Source: Bacillus sp. ISL-34 (GTDB taxonomy: Bacteria; Bacillota; Bacilli; Bacillales; DSM-1321). From it: DNA of 64,000 nucleotides. Position numbers and translations under genes: made by a program. The DNA lies in NCBI RefSeq assembly GCF_018613325.1, contig NZ_JAGGQJ010000005.1, forward strand, positions 207,429-271,428, written 5' to 3'. The notes under the pieces were generated by a model, which worked only from the letters and a program-made list of their open reading frames with translations, ran no database searches and was not told the DNA's origin. Shown here piece after piece: positions 18,238-27,216 of this stretch (the stretch's first letter is position 1; each line of letters starts with the position of its first letter).

Positions 18238-18570
18238 ATGATAATCGTAACGAATAGAATCAGAGTCAAAAAAGGGATGGGTGCAGTCATGGCCCCGGGA
18301 TTTACTGCACCAGGTCCACTTGATACTATGGAAGGCTTCGTAAAAGTTGAAGTATTATTGACGCAGAATTTGTCGGATTACGATGAACTGAGCGTTAATA
18401 TGTACTGGGAAAACCTTGATAACTTTACTGCTTGGAGAAATAGCGATGCATTCAAAGCTGCACATAAACGGCCTGAACCAGGTTCCGGTGAAGCAAAAAA
18501 AGAATCTCCAATTCTAGGCAGCGAGCTTACAACGTATGAAGTCGCCTCGGTAAAGGAAATAGCGAAATAA
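18238..18570 (+). CDS. IsdG-family heme-degrading monooxygenase
   Basis: A 110-residue antibiotic-biosynthesis-monooxygenase-fold protein that fits the IsdG/IsdI group, which opens the porphyrin ring of heme and frees iron in the cytoplasm. The three catalytic residues are at exactly the IsdI positions: Asn6 (VTNRIRV), Trp66 (FTAWRNS) and His76 (FKAAHKR). The ATG follows AAAGGGAG. No Isd surface proteins or heme transporter lie nearby and no clear Fur box is visible; a possible -10 TAAAAT lies near 18169. Together with the siderophore operon it points to investment in iron acquisition. It could be the HmoA-type homologue, which differs little. Confidence 0.87.
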   Translation: MIIVTNRIRVKKGMGAVMAPGFTAPGPLDTMEGFVKVEVLLTQNLSDYDELSVNMYWENLDNFTAWRNSDAFKAAHKRPEPGSGEAKKESPILGSELTTYEVASVKEIAK

Positions 18571-18581
18571 TGAAATCACAA

Positions 18582-18613
18582 AAAAAGAGGCCGCAAAATA
18601 TGCGCCTCTTTTT
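18582..18613. terminator. Bidirectional terminator between isdG-like gene and rlmN
   Basis: A 10-bp stem AAAAAGAGGC / GCCTCTTTTT around a 12-base loop between two convergent genes. Confidence 0.88.
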
Positions 18614-18632
18614 GTTGTTTTCTCTTAGTGAC

Positions 18633-19700
18633 TTACTGGGCTTCAGCTTTCTTGATTTGTTTGCTTCTAAGCTGACCGCAAGCCGCATCAATATCCGTTC
18701 CATGTTCTTGGCGGATTTTGCAATTTACGCCTCTCTTTTTCAGCGTATCATAAAACGAGAGAACGGACTCTTTTTCACTTCTTTGGTATTGACTATGCTC
18801 ATCTACAGGATTATATGGGATCAGGTTGACATAGAGGCGATGTTTTTTGTCCTCAAGAAGATTGGCGAGTTGCTCGGCTTCTTCTTGGTGGTCATTGACA
18901 TCTTTCAACAGGATATATTCAATCGTAATTCTCCTATTCGTTTTCTCTAAATAATAATCAAGAGATTTCATCAATTTTTCTATCGGAATACCTCGGTTTA
19001 TTTTCATGATCCGTGTCCTGAGTTCATTATTCGGCGCATGCAATGAGATGGCCAGATTCACCTGTAATTGAGTATCGGTGAATTCATAAATCTTATTGGC
19101 AAGACCGCTCGTCGAAACAGTAATGCGCCTAGCAGCGATGGCAAGGCCCTTATGGTCCATGAGCACCTTCAAAAAGTCTATCATATTTTCAAAGTTATCG
19201 AACGGTTCGCCAATTCCCATTACAACAACATGGCTTACAACATCCCCTTGATCCAATTTATCCAGATGCAGTTGAACGTTCATGATTTGTTCCACTATTT
19301 CCCCGCTGGATAAATCACGGCTTTTGGCCAATAATCCACTTGCACAGAAACTGCAGCCAATATTGCAGCCCACTTGGGTGGTGACACAAACCGAAATTCC
19401 GTATTTATGTCTCATCATAACCGTTTCGATAAGGTTTCCATCCTGTAATTTAAACAGAAACTTGATCGTACCATCCGCTGATTCTTGCTTAACGTGCTCA
19501 GTCAAGGTCTGGATGACAAAGTGCTCTTCAAGTAATTTTATGCAGTCTTTATTAACATCTGTCATTTCAGAGAAATTCGTCACACGTGTTCTATAAAGCC
19601 ACTCCCAAACTTGGGAAGCTCTGAATTTTTTATGGCCATGGTCCGAAAGCCATGCTGTCAATTGTTCGAATGTTAAACCATAAATGGACTCTTTATTCAT
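18633..19700 (-). CDS. rlmN: 23S rRNA (adenine2503-C2)-methyltransferase RlmN
   Basis: A 355-residue radical SAM enzyme that methylates C2 of A2503 in 23S rRNA and A37 in some tRNAs. The iron-sulfur cluster motif CxxxCxxC is at Cys112, Cys116 and Cys119 ([12 protein letters not shown]). The SAM-binding GEPFDN and the late CGQL segment with the second catalytic cysteine are present. Length matches the family. The antibiotic-resistance paralogue Cfr is about as long, but the usual RlmN neighbourhood and sequence style favour the housekeeping enzyme. The ATG at 19700 is preceded by a modest GAGGG. Confidence 0.95.
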   Translation of the reverse strand: MNKESIYGLTFEQLTAWLSDHGHKKFRASQVWEWLYRTRVTNFSEMTDVNKDCIKLLEEHFVIQTLTEHVKQESADGTIKFLFKLQDGNLIETVMMRHKYGISVCVTTQVGCNIGCSFCASGLLAKSRDLSSGEIVEQIMNVQLHLDKLDQGDVVSHVVVMGIGEPFDNFENMIDFLKVLMDHKGLAIAARRITVSTSGLANKIYEFTDTQLQVNLAISLHAPNNELRTRIMKINRGIPIEKLMKSLDYYLEKTNRRITIEYILLKDVNDHQEEAEQLANLLEDKKHRLYVNLIPYNPVDEHSQYQRSEKESVLSFYDTLKKRGVNCKIRQEHGTDIDAACGQLRSKQIKKAEAQ

Positions 19701-19759
19701 TCGTTACCCTCTTTTCATTACAATAAGATTTAATATGTTAACCCATTATCGGTTACGGG

Positions 19760-19773
19760 GAATTCCCGGGAAT
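19760..19773. promoter_or_regulatory. Candidate Noc-binding site
   Basis: AATTCCCGGGAATC centred on CCCGGG in the rlmN-rlmH gap resembles the B. subtilis Noc site ATTTCCCGGGAAAT, differing at outer positions. noc is present at 44785-45645. Confidence 0.4.
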
Positions 19774-19781
19774 CAGTTCTA

Positions 19782-20261
19782 TCATTTATGATATGGTTCA
19801 TTTCTATTTATCCGAAAAGCCCGATATATTTGCTCCACTAAAACCAGCTTCATTAATTGATGGGGAAAGGTCATTTTCGAGAAGGAAAGGGCATAATCAC
19901 TTCTTGATAACACCTCGGTGCCAAGCCCAAGCGACCCGCCAATAATAAAGGCAATTTTACTCTTTCCATAAGTGGCGAGCTGATCCATATGAGTGGCCAG
20001 CTGCTCTGAAGTAAGCTGTTTTCCATCGATTTCAAGCGTTATTACGTAGGTGTCCGGGCTGACTTTGGCCAGGATTCGTTCACCCTCCTTTTGCTTTACA
20101 ATGTCCATGTCCGCTGCACTCAGGTTCTCCGGAGCTTTTTCATCCGGCACTTCAACAAGTTCTATATTAGCATAGGCGCTTAACCTTTTTGTATATTCAG
20201 CAATTCCTTGCTTTAAGTATTTTTCCTTTAGCTTGCCAACAGTAATAATCGTTATTTTCAT
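19782..20261 (-). CDS. rlmH: 23S rRNA (pseudouridine1915-N3)-methyltransferase RlmH
   Basis: A 159-residue SPOUT-class methyltransferase that methylates pseudouridine 1915 of 23S rRNA in the assembled 70S ribosome (B. subtilis yydA). The N-terminal [16 protein letters not shown] and the SAM-knot region [10 protein letters not shown] with the C-terminal [22 protein letters not shown]-end are diagnostic. Length is exactly the family norm. It sits in the conserved rlmH-yyzF-htrC-walJ order. The upstream gap contains a cluster of DnaA boxes like that reported near yydA in B. subtilis. Confidence 0.97.
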   Translation of the reverse strand: MKITIITVGKLKEKYLKQGIAEYTKRLSAYANIELVEVPDEKAPENLSAADMDIVKQKEGERILAKVSPDTYVITLEIDGKQLTSEQLATHMDQLATYGKSKIAFIIGGSLGLGTEVLSRSDYALSFSKMTFPHQLMKLVLVEQIYRAFRINRNEPYHK

Positions 20262-20378
20262 ATAAAACCTCTAGCTTTCATTATGTTTTTACTATCAATT
20301 GTTGGATTTGCCTACCTATTATCATACCTTACAGTGACCTATAAGCAAAACAAGCATATCCTTTCCAATTTTTTAAAA

Positions 20379-20409
20379 ATAAAAACCGCTGCCCCTGAAA
20401 GCGGCAACG
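20379..20409 (-). terminator. Probable terminator of yyzF
   Basis: On the minus strand GCCGCT and AGCGGT flank a short loop and are followed by TTTTTATTTTT; the stem is only about 6 bp. Confidence 0.5.
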
Positions 20410-20573
20410 GTAACTTTCATTTTTTTTAATGTATATTGAAGAAATTGGGCTGGACTTAGGTAGGATCCGATAAAGAATTATGGTTGATTATTCGTACAAC
20501 CAAAAGCTTGATCTAAACAATTCCACCAGCCGCTTAATTATTCGGAAAATGTTAAGAACAGGTTACAAACATG

Positions 20574-20616
20574 TTATCCACAAAAGTTATCCACATATCC
20601 ACAAATTCTATCCACA
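20574..20616. promoter_or_regulatory. DnaA-box cluster, part 1 (rlmH-yyzF gap)
   Basis: Perfect DnaA boxes TTATCCACA at 20574-20582 and 20587-20595, with one-mismatch boxes ATATCCACA at 20595-20603 and CTATCCACA at 20608-20616, all in the same orientation. It corresponds to the yydA-proximal DnaA-box cluster of B. subtilis. Confidence 0.85.
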
Positions 20617-20631
20617 TCTTGTATGGGAATA

Positions 20632-20793
20632 TTAGTTCCCTACTAGATATATTGCCACGTTTCGACAATATTCACAGGTTGTTGATAACTGATTTTCTTC
20701 GGAAACCAGCGTTAAAACAGGATAGGTTTCACATTCGTATACCACTTCATCCAGCGCCATGTCCACGTGTTCCTGACAGCAATATAATTTCAT
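20632..20793 (-). CDS. yyzF: CxxH/CxxC protein YyzF
   Basis: A 53-residue small protein of the CxxH/CxxC family. The pattern is visible as CCQEH near the N-terminus and CEYC near the C-terminus, which together could bind one metal ion, probably zinc. The start is the ATG at 20793, 7 bases after AAAGGAGAT, rather than 21 bases further upstream. It lies between rlmH and htrC, the same position as in B. subtilis. Its function is not known to me. DnaA boxes lie on both sides of it. Confidence 0.88.
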   Translation of the reverse strand: MKLYCCQEHVDMALDEVVYECETYPVLTLVSEENQLSTTCEYCRNVAIYLVGN

Positions 20794-20842
20794 CTTTCTT
20801 ATCTCCTTTCCCACTCATTATTCCCAGTACTTCTATTCCCAA

Positions 20843-20888
20843 TTATCCACAAGTTACTTGAGATCCTTAACTTCAGTATATATCCACA
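20843..20888. promoter_or_regulatory. DnaA-box cluster, part 2 (yyzF-htrC gap)
   Basis: A perfect box TTATCCACA at 20843-20851 and a one-mismatch box ATATCCACA at 20880-20888, extending the cluster on the other side of yyzF. Confidence 0.75.
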
Positions 20889-20928
20889 GGTAATCGTAAC
20901 AAAAAATAAGAAAATCGCAAGGAAATAG

Positions 20929-20963
20929 AAAGGACAGGAGGCATTTTCTGCCCCCTGTCCTTT
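20929..20963 (-). terminator. Terminator of the wal-htrC transcript
   Basis: AAAGGACAGGAGGC pairs with the GCC-CCCTGTCCTTT arm immediately past the htrC stop; a strong GC-rich stem. Confidence 0.85.
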
Positions 20964-20969
20964 TGTGCT

Positions 20970-22190
20970 TTAAATTTCGCTGCTTGAAAGCGTGACTTCC
21001 GTAGTTTCTTTCTTTCCGTCACGGTAATAAGTGATTTTAACTTTATCACCGACTTGTTTTTCATTGTAAAGATATTTTCTTAATTCCACGACATCATGGA
21101 TTTTTTCATTATCCATTCCAACTACGACGTCAAATTCCTTCAATCCTGCCTTGGATGCTGGAGAGTTGCTTTGAACGCCTGTTATTGCAACGCCAGAGGT
21201 AACTTTCCTTGGCAGCTTCAATGTATTTTGTTGATGATATTGGGATATTTCTTCTACAGATGCCAAGTTCACACCCAAGAAGGCACGTTTCACTTCACCA
21301 AATTCCTCTATATCATTAATAATCGGTATAACTGAATCGATTGGGATGGAAAGACCGATTCCTTCCACTGCATTTTCTGCAATCTTCATTGAATTTATTC
21401 CGATGACCTGCCCTGACATATTAACGAGTGCCCCCCCGCTGTTACCTGGATTAATCGCCGCATCGGTCTGGATGACCTCCGCATTCCAATCCACTTGGCC
21501 GTCCTCATTGATATCCACCTCTATCGTGCGTTCCACACCGGAGATGATCCCTTGTGTGATCGATCCAGAGAATTGAAGGCCTAATGGATTACCAATTGCA
21601 ATTACGGGCTCACCAGGTTTCAATTTGTAGGATTTTCCGAATTCTGCAATGGTCTTGATTTTATCACCATTGACGACAATGACGGCTAAATCTGTCCATG
21701 GGTCACTGCCTTGTAGTTCAGCTGGCAATTTAGTGCCATCACTTAATGTCACTTCCAGTTCATTAGCGCCTTCAATGACGTGATTATTCGTGACGATATA
21801 GGCCTTGCCGCCATCTTTTTTGTAGACGACACCAGAACCAGTGCCGGCTTCTGCGGAACTGTCCTCTGCGTTGCTCCCTTGGCCCCAGAAGTTCGTTTCC
21901 TGAATGTTAGTGATGCCGACCACTGCGTCGCTGGCTTTATCAACGGCATTGGTGACGGCACTCGTTACATCAACAGTAAGGTTTTGCTGAGCCTGCTCCG
22001 TGGACTCACTTCCCGTTGATTTTTCCGTTGTAATTTCGTTATCCTCGTTATTTAACAGTCCACTTCCCGGAAAGGCTAATAAAATAAGTAAGGCCCCGAT
22101 AATGGCGCCCCCCAAGCCTGCTAGAAAATAGCTCGTATGGCTCTTTTTCCTTTTATTTTGGTTCTCATCATTCTGATCATAATAACCCAA
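20970..22190 (-). CDS. htrC: HtrA-like membrane serine protease with PDZ domain (HtrC/YyxA)
   Basis: A 406-residue S1C protease. It has a cytoplasmic start, one membrane segment (about residues 21-41), a trypsin-like domain with the triad His137 (NNHVIEG), Asp167 (PWTDLAV) and Ser251 (NPGNSGGA), and a PDZ domain from about residue 295 to the end. HtrA proteases degrade or refold damaged exported proteins outside the membrane. It follows walJ, as in B. subtilis, but here a 270-base gap with a terminator-like hairpin separates them, so it may have its own promoter. Confidence 0.95.
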   Translation of the reverse strand: MGYYDQNDENQNKRKKSHTSYFLAGLGGAIIGALLILLAFPGSGLLNNEDNEITTEKSTGSESTEQAQQNLTVDVTSAVTNAVDKASDAVVGITNIQETNFWGQGSNAEDSSAEAGTGSGVVYKKDGGKAYIVTNNHVIEGANELEVTLSDGTKLPAELQGSDPWTDLAVIVVNGDKIKTIAEFGKSYKLKPGEPVIAIGNPLGLQFSGSITQGIISGVERTIEVDINEDGQVDWNAEVIQTDAAINPGNSGGALVNMSGQVIGINSMKIAENAVEGIGLSIPIDSVIPIINDIEEFGEVKRAFLGVNLASVEEISQYHQQNTLKLPRKVTSGVAITGVQSNSPASKAGLKEFDVVVGMDNEKIHDVVELRKYLYNEKQVGDKVKITYYRDGKKETTEVTLSSSEI

Positions 22191-22419
22191 GACCGCCCCA
22201 TCCTCTCATTTTAGGAATGAATTATAGCAATTCTATTGTTTGGTATCCTCCCTCAATTATACTCAATTACCGAAATTTTTCTAAAAAAATGCATGCTTTT
22301 ATTTATGGTGAAACTTAAAATTGTCTAGTATCAGCCATTTTTCTTTTACCTATACAGTTCTAACCAAACGATACCCCTTTTAACCCGTTTCGTAACTTAC
22401 GAAGCGAAATTTTAAAAAA

Positions 22420-22464
22420 ATAAAAAGGAATGAACAAGGTATCCCTCATCCATTCCTTTTATTT
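22420..22464 (-). terminator. Terminator-like hairpin after walJ
   Basis: ATAAAAAGGAATG pairs with CATTCCTTTTAT across an 18-base loop; on the minus strand the second arm is followed by a T run. It would separate walJ from htrC. Confidence 0.7.
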
Positions 22465-23257
22465 ATAATGTAACAAGTTCCGTTGGTTTTTTCGGGTCAG
22501 TATCATATAAGGAAAATTGTTCACCTACGATAATCCCCTTTGTCTTTAACGTTTGTTCCACCGACATTCTTGCTAGATCCTTCATATTGTTATCAAGGCT
22601 TAAGTGGGCCAGGTAAATCCGCTTGGTCTTATCACCGGCCACTTCACTCATTGCAAGGGCGGCGTCTTCATTACAAACATGTCCGACATCACTTAAAATC
22701 CGGCGCTTGATGCTCCATGGATATTTTCCCATCCTCAGCATGGACACATCATGGTTACTTTCAAATACATAAGCATCGGCATTCGAGATGATTCCTTTCA
22801 TCCGATCGCTTACGTACCCTGTATCGGTAATGACCACAAGTTTCTTATCTTCATGATGAAAGACGTAAAACATCGGCTCTGCGGCATCATGTGAAACGCC
22901 AAAAGATTCTATATTAAGGCTGCCGAACGTTTTGACCTGTTCCATTTCAAATGTGAATTTTTGTTCGGTTGCAATTTCACCGATTGATCGATCCATGGCG
23001 TTCCATGTTTTTGCATTCGCATATATCGGGAGTTTATGTTTTCTGGCTACCACGCCAAGACCTTTAATATGGTCGCTGTGTTCATGGGTAACAAGGATGC
23101 CGGATAGCTTCGACATATCACGGCCAATATCCTGAAACAATGCTTCGAGGGCTTTACCGCTTAAGCCTGCATCGACAAGGAATGATTGATCCTCCGTTTC
23201 CACGAAAAAGGCATTTCCTGTACTCCCGCTTGCGAGAACACTAAAATGCATTGTCAT
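22463..23257 (-). CDS. walJ: Metallo-beta-lactamase-fold hydrolase WalJ (YycJ)
   Basis: A 264-residue MBL-fold protein. The metal-binding THEHSDH motif is at about residues 56-62, with further ligands in GVSHDAAEP and ITDTGYV. YycJ-type proteins are thought to act as 5'-3' exonucleases linked to DNA repair and, as last gene of the wal operon, to tie DNA replication with cell-wall control. The ATG at 23257 follows GGAGTGAG and lies 6 bases past the walI stop. Confidence 0.94.
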   Translation of the reverse strand: MTMHFSVLASGSTGNAFFVETEDQSFLVDAGLSGKALEALFQDIGRDMSKLSGILVTHEHSDHIKGLGVVARKHKLPIYANAKTWNAMDRSIGEIATEQKFTFEMEQVKTFGSLNIESFGVSHDAAEPMFYVFHHEDKKLVVITDTGYVSDRMKGIISNADAYVFESNHDVSMLRMGKYPWSIKRRILSDVGHVCNEDAALAMSEVAGDKTKRIYLAHLSLDNNMKDLARMSVEQTLKTKGIIVGEQFSLYDTDPKKPTELVTL

Positions 23258-23263
23258 CTATAC

Positions 23264-24058
23264 TCACTCCAGTATTTTTTCTTCTGTATTCAATTCAATG
23301 ACCTCTCCATCAAAAGCATTCACGAAGAGATCCGTTTCGTCATCAATGACCACCCACCATGTTGGCACAAGTAAATGTGACACAGATGTCGTCTGCAGCG
23401 AATTGTAATATCCCAATTTTACATTCGTGACGTCGCTTTTGGGGTCAATATCACCATTCTGATACAATGCTCCAATGGCATTTAAAGCAGATGTCAATTC
23501 TTTAGGTTTATTGAATTTTTCGATCCCCTCTAAATACATCTGTTCATAGGAAACGATTTCACCCTTCTTGTTCAGATATAAAGTGACCTTCCCTTTACTA
23601 TTATTGAAAAACATCTTTTTATCTGCCACTTGATAGCAGGTGATGGTCTGACTGATTTCATCATAGCTCCAAAAATGATACTCATTTCCATTTAATATAT
23701 ACTCCTTCAGGAATATATCCACGTCTGCAGCTTGAATTTCCTCCTTCATGCCAATCGGTGTTTTAAATGTACCCACAAGCTTCTTATCATCGATGATTTT
23801 TGCTTTTTGATTTTTCAGGTTCTGTATATCTTTCTTCTCGAAAGTCTTGCTTTGGGCAATCAGGAATTGATCCGACTTTTGTTTCGGAAGTGGGGTTTCT
23901 ATTGAAATTTCATCTTCTTTCAAAAGTTCATCCGTAGAGGACTCCGTGAAACTTTCATATTGTGAGTCATTAATCTTTTCCAGGAATTGATAAAGAAGAA
24001 AAATATTCAAAATGAAGAAAACCATGATGAAAATCGACTTTGTATTATTCCAATCCAC
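23264..24058 (-). CDS. walI: WalK regulatory protein WalI (YycI)
   Basis: A 264-residue bitopic membrane protein. A single membrane segment covers about residues 8-26 and the rest is outside. WalI and WalH bind and inhibit the WalK sensor kinase in B. subtilis. The GTG at 24058 is chosen as start: GGGAGG lies 8 bases before it, and the protein begins just before the membrane segment as in homologues. It overlaps the end of walH by 14 bases. Sequence identity across the family is low, so recognition rests on operon position, topology and the YycI-like extracellular domain. Confidence 0.92.
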   Translation of the reverse strand: MDWNNTKSIFIMVFFILNIFLLYQFLEKINDSQYESFTESSTDELLKEDEISIETPLPKQKSDQFLIAQSKTFEKKDIQNLKNQKAKIIDDKKLVGTFKTPIGMKEEIQAADVDIFLKEYILNGNEYHFWSYDEISQTITCYQVADKKMFFNNSKGKVTLYLNKKGEIVSYEQMYLEGIEKFNKPKELTSALNAIGALYQNGDIDPKSDVTNVKLGYYNSLQTTSVSHLLVPTWWVVIDDETDLFVNAFDGEVIELNTEEKILE

Positions 24059-25382
24059 TTTGATCGCCTCCCGTATCTTCATCAAAAGGCACAATAAACC
24101 ATTTATCGCCGATACGATAATACCAAGTGGGCTCAAGTGTAACTAGAGTTACAAGTTTGGAATCCAGGGATTTATTCAGTTTATAGCCAATCGAGATGTC
24201 CTCCACACTTTTGAAATCGATATTATCTTTCGATTTCAGCTGATTCAATACTTCTTTACCGCTTTTTAAAGTCTTTGGTGATCCTTCTGACGGGAGGACT
24301 GAGTCAAGTGAAAAGTATGGGCGTTCATAGCTATAAATTTCTTCTTTCCCCCAAATTTGCTCGATTTCTGTCATTCCAGATTCATTGAAGGTCGGATAAC
24401 CATTTACGAATAATCGGAATACCACTCGTTGTTCATTCTCCGACATATAGGCAAAGCGGTAATTGTTATTTTCCCAACCGGCATGATCATTGATGAAATC
24501 AATGCTTTTTTGCAAAAGGTCACTGGAACTGTCAAATAACTTGCTCTTTTGTGCCGGATTGATATAAGAAATTAGGTAATTCTCTTTATTGACCGTCATA
24601 AGTCTTGTTCCGTCCGTGTATTCCTCACCGACCGAAACGGGTTCCTGGCGGACGAACTTCGGAAAATTAAATAACGCATTTTTCAAGTTTACAATATCTA
24701 AATAGTCAATATAATATTCAAGTCTGTTGATCTCCACTGGATTTTCCGGGACGAACAGCGTCCTTTTGCTGTTTATCGTTTCGGCCGTGTATTCAGGGTG
24801 CTTATCGTAAGAACCCCTATAAAATGAATCCATGAAATTCCTTAGTTTTTTAGAGTCGACCATACCTTGATAAATCTTCTCTTGATCGTAGGAAACAAAA
24901 TAAACGGCAGATTCATTACCACTGATATCCTTTTGTTTTATGATGATTCGATCAAACGAAAATTCAGGCACTTCCTTATCCGCTATATTCAATACCGTTT
25001 TATAAAGGGCAATGGGAATATCATCGGAAAATTCGATTTCAATCGATCCATCTTCATGGACAAAATCGTCAAATTTCCTTTGCAGCCTTTTTACGGATAC
25101 CTCTTTTATGCCGCTGAAACGCCATTGCGAAAATTCTTTTTCCATTTCATTTATTTCTACCGGATTGGAAGTCTGGAAATGCTGCCCATTGCCATGGAAA
25201 AGGATACTGACTGGTTTAATGACATCACTGACAATCTGGACATCGCTTTTAATCTTTATAAATTCCGACGATTGTTCAAATGGATCATACTCAGGCTCGT
25301 ACGTCCAAATGCTCCATGTCAAAAAAATGCTTGTCCCAACCAAAATAATCAGTATGATACTTTTTGCACGTTCAAAATTCAT
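24045..25382 (-). CDS. walH: WalK regulatory protein WalH (YycH)
   Basis: A 445-residue bitopic membrane protein with one N-terminal membrane segment (about 9-26) and a large extracellular region. It pairs with WalI to restrain WalK autokinase activity in B. subtilis. The ATG at 25382 overlaps the walK stop in an ATGA, a typical coupled junction; a TTG two codons earlier is less likely. The downstream overlap with walI continues this coupling, so the four wal genes should be produced in fixed ratio. Confidence 0.93.
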   Translation of the reverse strand: MNFERAKSIILIILVGTSIFLTWSIWTYEPEYDPFEQSSEFIKIKSDVQIVSDVIKPVSILFHGNGQHFQTSNPVEINEMEKEFSQWRFSGIKEVSVKRLQRKFDDFVHEDGSIEIEFSDDIPIALYKTVLNIADKEVPEFSFDRIIIKQKDISGNESAVYFVSYDQEKIYQGMVDSKKLRNFMDSFYRGSYDKHPEYTAETINSKRTLFVPENPVEINRLEYYIDYLDIVNLKNALFNFPKFVRQEPVSVGEEYTDGTRLMTVNKENYLISYINPAQKSKLFDSSSDLLQKSIDFINDHAGWENNNYRFAYMSENEQRVVFRLFVNGYPTFNESGMTEIEQIWGKEEIYSYERPYFSLDSVLPSEGSPKTLKSGKEVLNQLKSKDNIDFKSVEDISIGYKLNKSLDSKLVTLVTLEPTWYYRIGDKWFIVPFDEDTGGDQSGLE

Positions 25383-27211
25383 GACCAATCATCCTCTTCT
25401 TCCTGTTCGTAAGGAAGTGTAAAGAACACGGTAGTTCCTTTTCCATCCACACTTTCCGCCCATATTTTCCCGCCATGCGCCACGACCATCTCTTTTGCAA
25501 TCGCTAAACCAAGCCCTGTCCCGCCTAAGTTACGGGCCCTTGCTTTATCCACACGGTAGAAGCGGTCGAATATTTTATCAATGACGTTTTTCGGGATACC
25601 CACTCCTTGATCTGTAATGCTCACAATGATAAAGCCATCGGATGCCCTGACGCGGAAAGTCACTTGACCCCCTTCAGGTGAGTACTTTAATGAGTTGGAG
25701 ATTACATTATAGAGAACCTGGGTGATTTTATCTTCATCAATATCCACAAAATAAGCTTCCTTCGGCAAGTCACGCTTAAACGTGATGTCATCATTTTTCG
25801 TCATTTCAAAACGATCGATGATATGGTCATAGAATTTATTGAAATTCACCCAGCCAGTTTTAAGCCTGTAATCTTTACTGTCCATTTTCGAAAGCTGTAA
25901 CAGATCATTAACAAGCCTGATCATTCGCTCCGTTTCATTTTGGGTCACACTTAAAAAGGATGGAGCGATTTCCTCGTCCTTCCATGCTCCTTCAGCCAAT
26001 GCCTCCAGGTAACTTCTCATCGTCGTTAGCGGAGTTCGCAGTTCATGTGATACATTGGCAACAAATTCCCTGCGTTCACTCTCGATTTTTTCCTGCTCTG
26101 TTATATCATGCAAAACAGTAATCAAACCATTAACGAATCCCGTTTCCTTTTGAATGACCGAAAAGTTCCCCCTCAAAATGAAAGGCCGATTTTTTTTGCT
26201 GTAATCAAGGATAATGGACTCTCGCTCTTCCAGTAAATCCTCAAATTTATATTCTTCTTCAAGACCCAAAACCTCAATGATCGGTTGGTTCATGACGGTT
26301 TCACTCGAGACATTCAATAATTGTGCCGCCGGTTCATTAATCAAGTTCACCCGACCGCGCCTGTCCGTTGAAATTACGCCATCCGTCATATTGGAAAGGA
26401 CAGAAGAAAGCTTGCGCCGCTCTCCTTCTGTGCTTGATTGCGACTCTTGAAGCTTTTTGGTCAAATTATTGAAAGTGACGGCAAGCTGGCCAATTTCATC
26501 ATCGCCATATACCCTGACTTTTCTGGAGAAATTCCCTTTCGCCATCACCAGTGCCTGTTTTCTCATATCAGACATTGGCCTGGTGATCGTTCGTGCGAGC
26601 AGGATCCCCAAGATGGCCGTAATGACCAGGGCGATTGCCGTACCCGTCATGAAGATACTATTGATTTCATCCATCTGCTCAAAGACATTTTCCATCTCTG
26701 CTATTACATAGACGGCGCCAATGACCTCCCCATTTGCTTCAACGGGTGTCGAAAGGACCCAGAGCCGCCTGCCTGTTTTCTGATCCCGAAATACATCACT
26801 ATATTCTTTCCCATAGATGAGCGTATTCTTAATAAGGACCTCTGTTGTCTTCTTCCCTACAATATCCTGGTTACTTAGGGCTGAAGTTCCGATCACGCGT
26901 CTGCTGCGGGTGTCGATGACACGTACTTCCGAAATATCATTCGATGAATTATCCCGGTCTTTCAATATCGTATCAATCGCTTCTTCGAGGGTTGGATCTT
27001 CCTCTCCCCTCTCTTTTTCCATTTCCTCACCAATGCTGTAGGTAAGCAGGTTAACGTGGCCTTTTATTGATTTCGTAAAGTTCCCGACAAGATTTTCTTC
27101 CAATTCCCCAACAAAATATACCCCGATTATTTGCATCGCTACGAAAATGAGCAAAACATAAATCAGAACAAATTTAAAATGAATTGAGCGAAAAAAACCA
27201 ACCTTTTTCAT
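25379..27211 (-). CDS. walK: Essential cell-wall sensor histidine kinase WalK (YycG)
   Basis: A 610-residue kinase. Order of parts: membrane segment 13-35, extracellular PAS-like domain 36-183, membrane segment 184-206, HAMP 207-258, cytoplasmic PAS about 265-370, HisKA with phospho-acceptor His389 (FVANVSHELRTPL), and HATPase with N, G1 (DQGVGIP) and G2 (GGTGLGLA) boxes. WalK senses cell-wall hydrolysis and phosphorylates WalR, which controls autolysins. It follows walR by 5 bases. The full domain set and length match the Bacillus protein. Confidence 0.97.
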   Translation of the reverse strand: MKKVGFFRSIHFKFVLIYVLLIFVAMQIIGVYFVGELEENLVGNFTKSIKGHVNLLTYSIGEEMEKERGEEDPTLEEAIDTILKDRDNSSNDISEVRVIDTRSRRVIGTSALSNQDIVGKKTTEVLIKNTLIYGKEYSDVFRDQKTGRRLWVLSTPVEANGEVIGAVYVIAEMENVFEQMDEINSIFMTGTAIALVITAILGILLARTITRPMSDMRKQALVMAKGNFSRKVRVYGDDEIGQLAVTFNNLTKKLQESQSSTEGERRKLSSVLSNMTDGVISTDRRGRVNLINEPAAQLLNVSSETVMNQPIIEVLGLEEEYKFEDLLEERESIILDYSKKNRPFILRGNFSVIQKETGFVNGLITVLHDITEQEKIESERREFVANVSHELRTPLTTMRSYLEALAEGAWKDEEIAPSFLSVTQNETERMIRLVNDLLQLSKMDSKDYRLKTGWVNFNKFYDHIIDRFEMTKNDDITFKRDLPKEAYFVDIDEDKITQVLYNVISNSLKYSPEGGQVTFRVRASDGFIIVSITDQGVGIPKNVIDKIFDRFYRVDKARARNLGGTGLGLAIAKEMVVAHGGKIWAESVDGKGTTVFFTLPYEQEEEDDWS

Positions 27212-27216
27212 AGAAA

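Noticed and set aside
20571..20861. 96-codon plus frame through the rlmH-yyzF region
   Set aside because: It begins in the DnaA boxes and runs antisense to yyzF, which has a perfect ribosome site.
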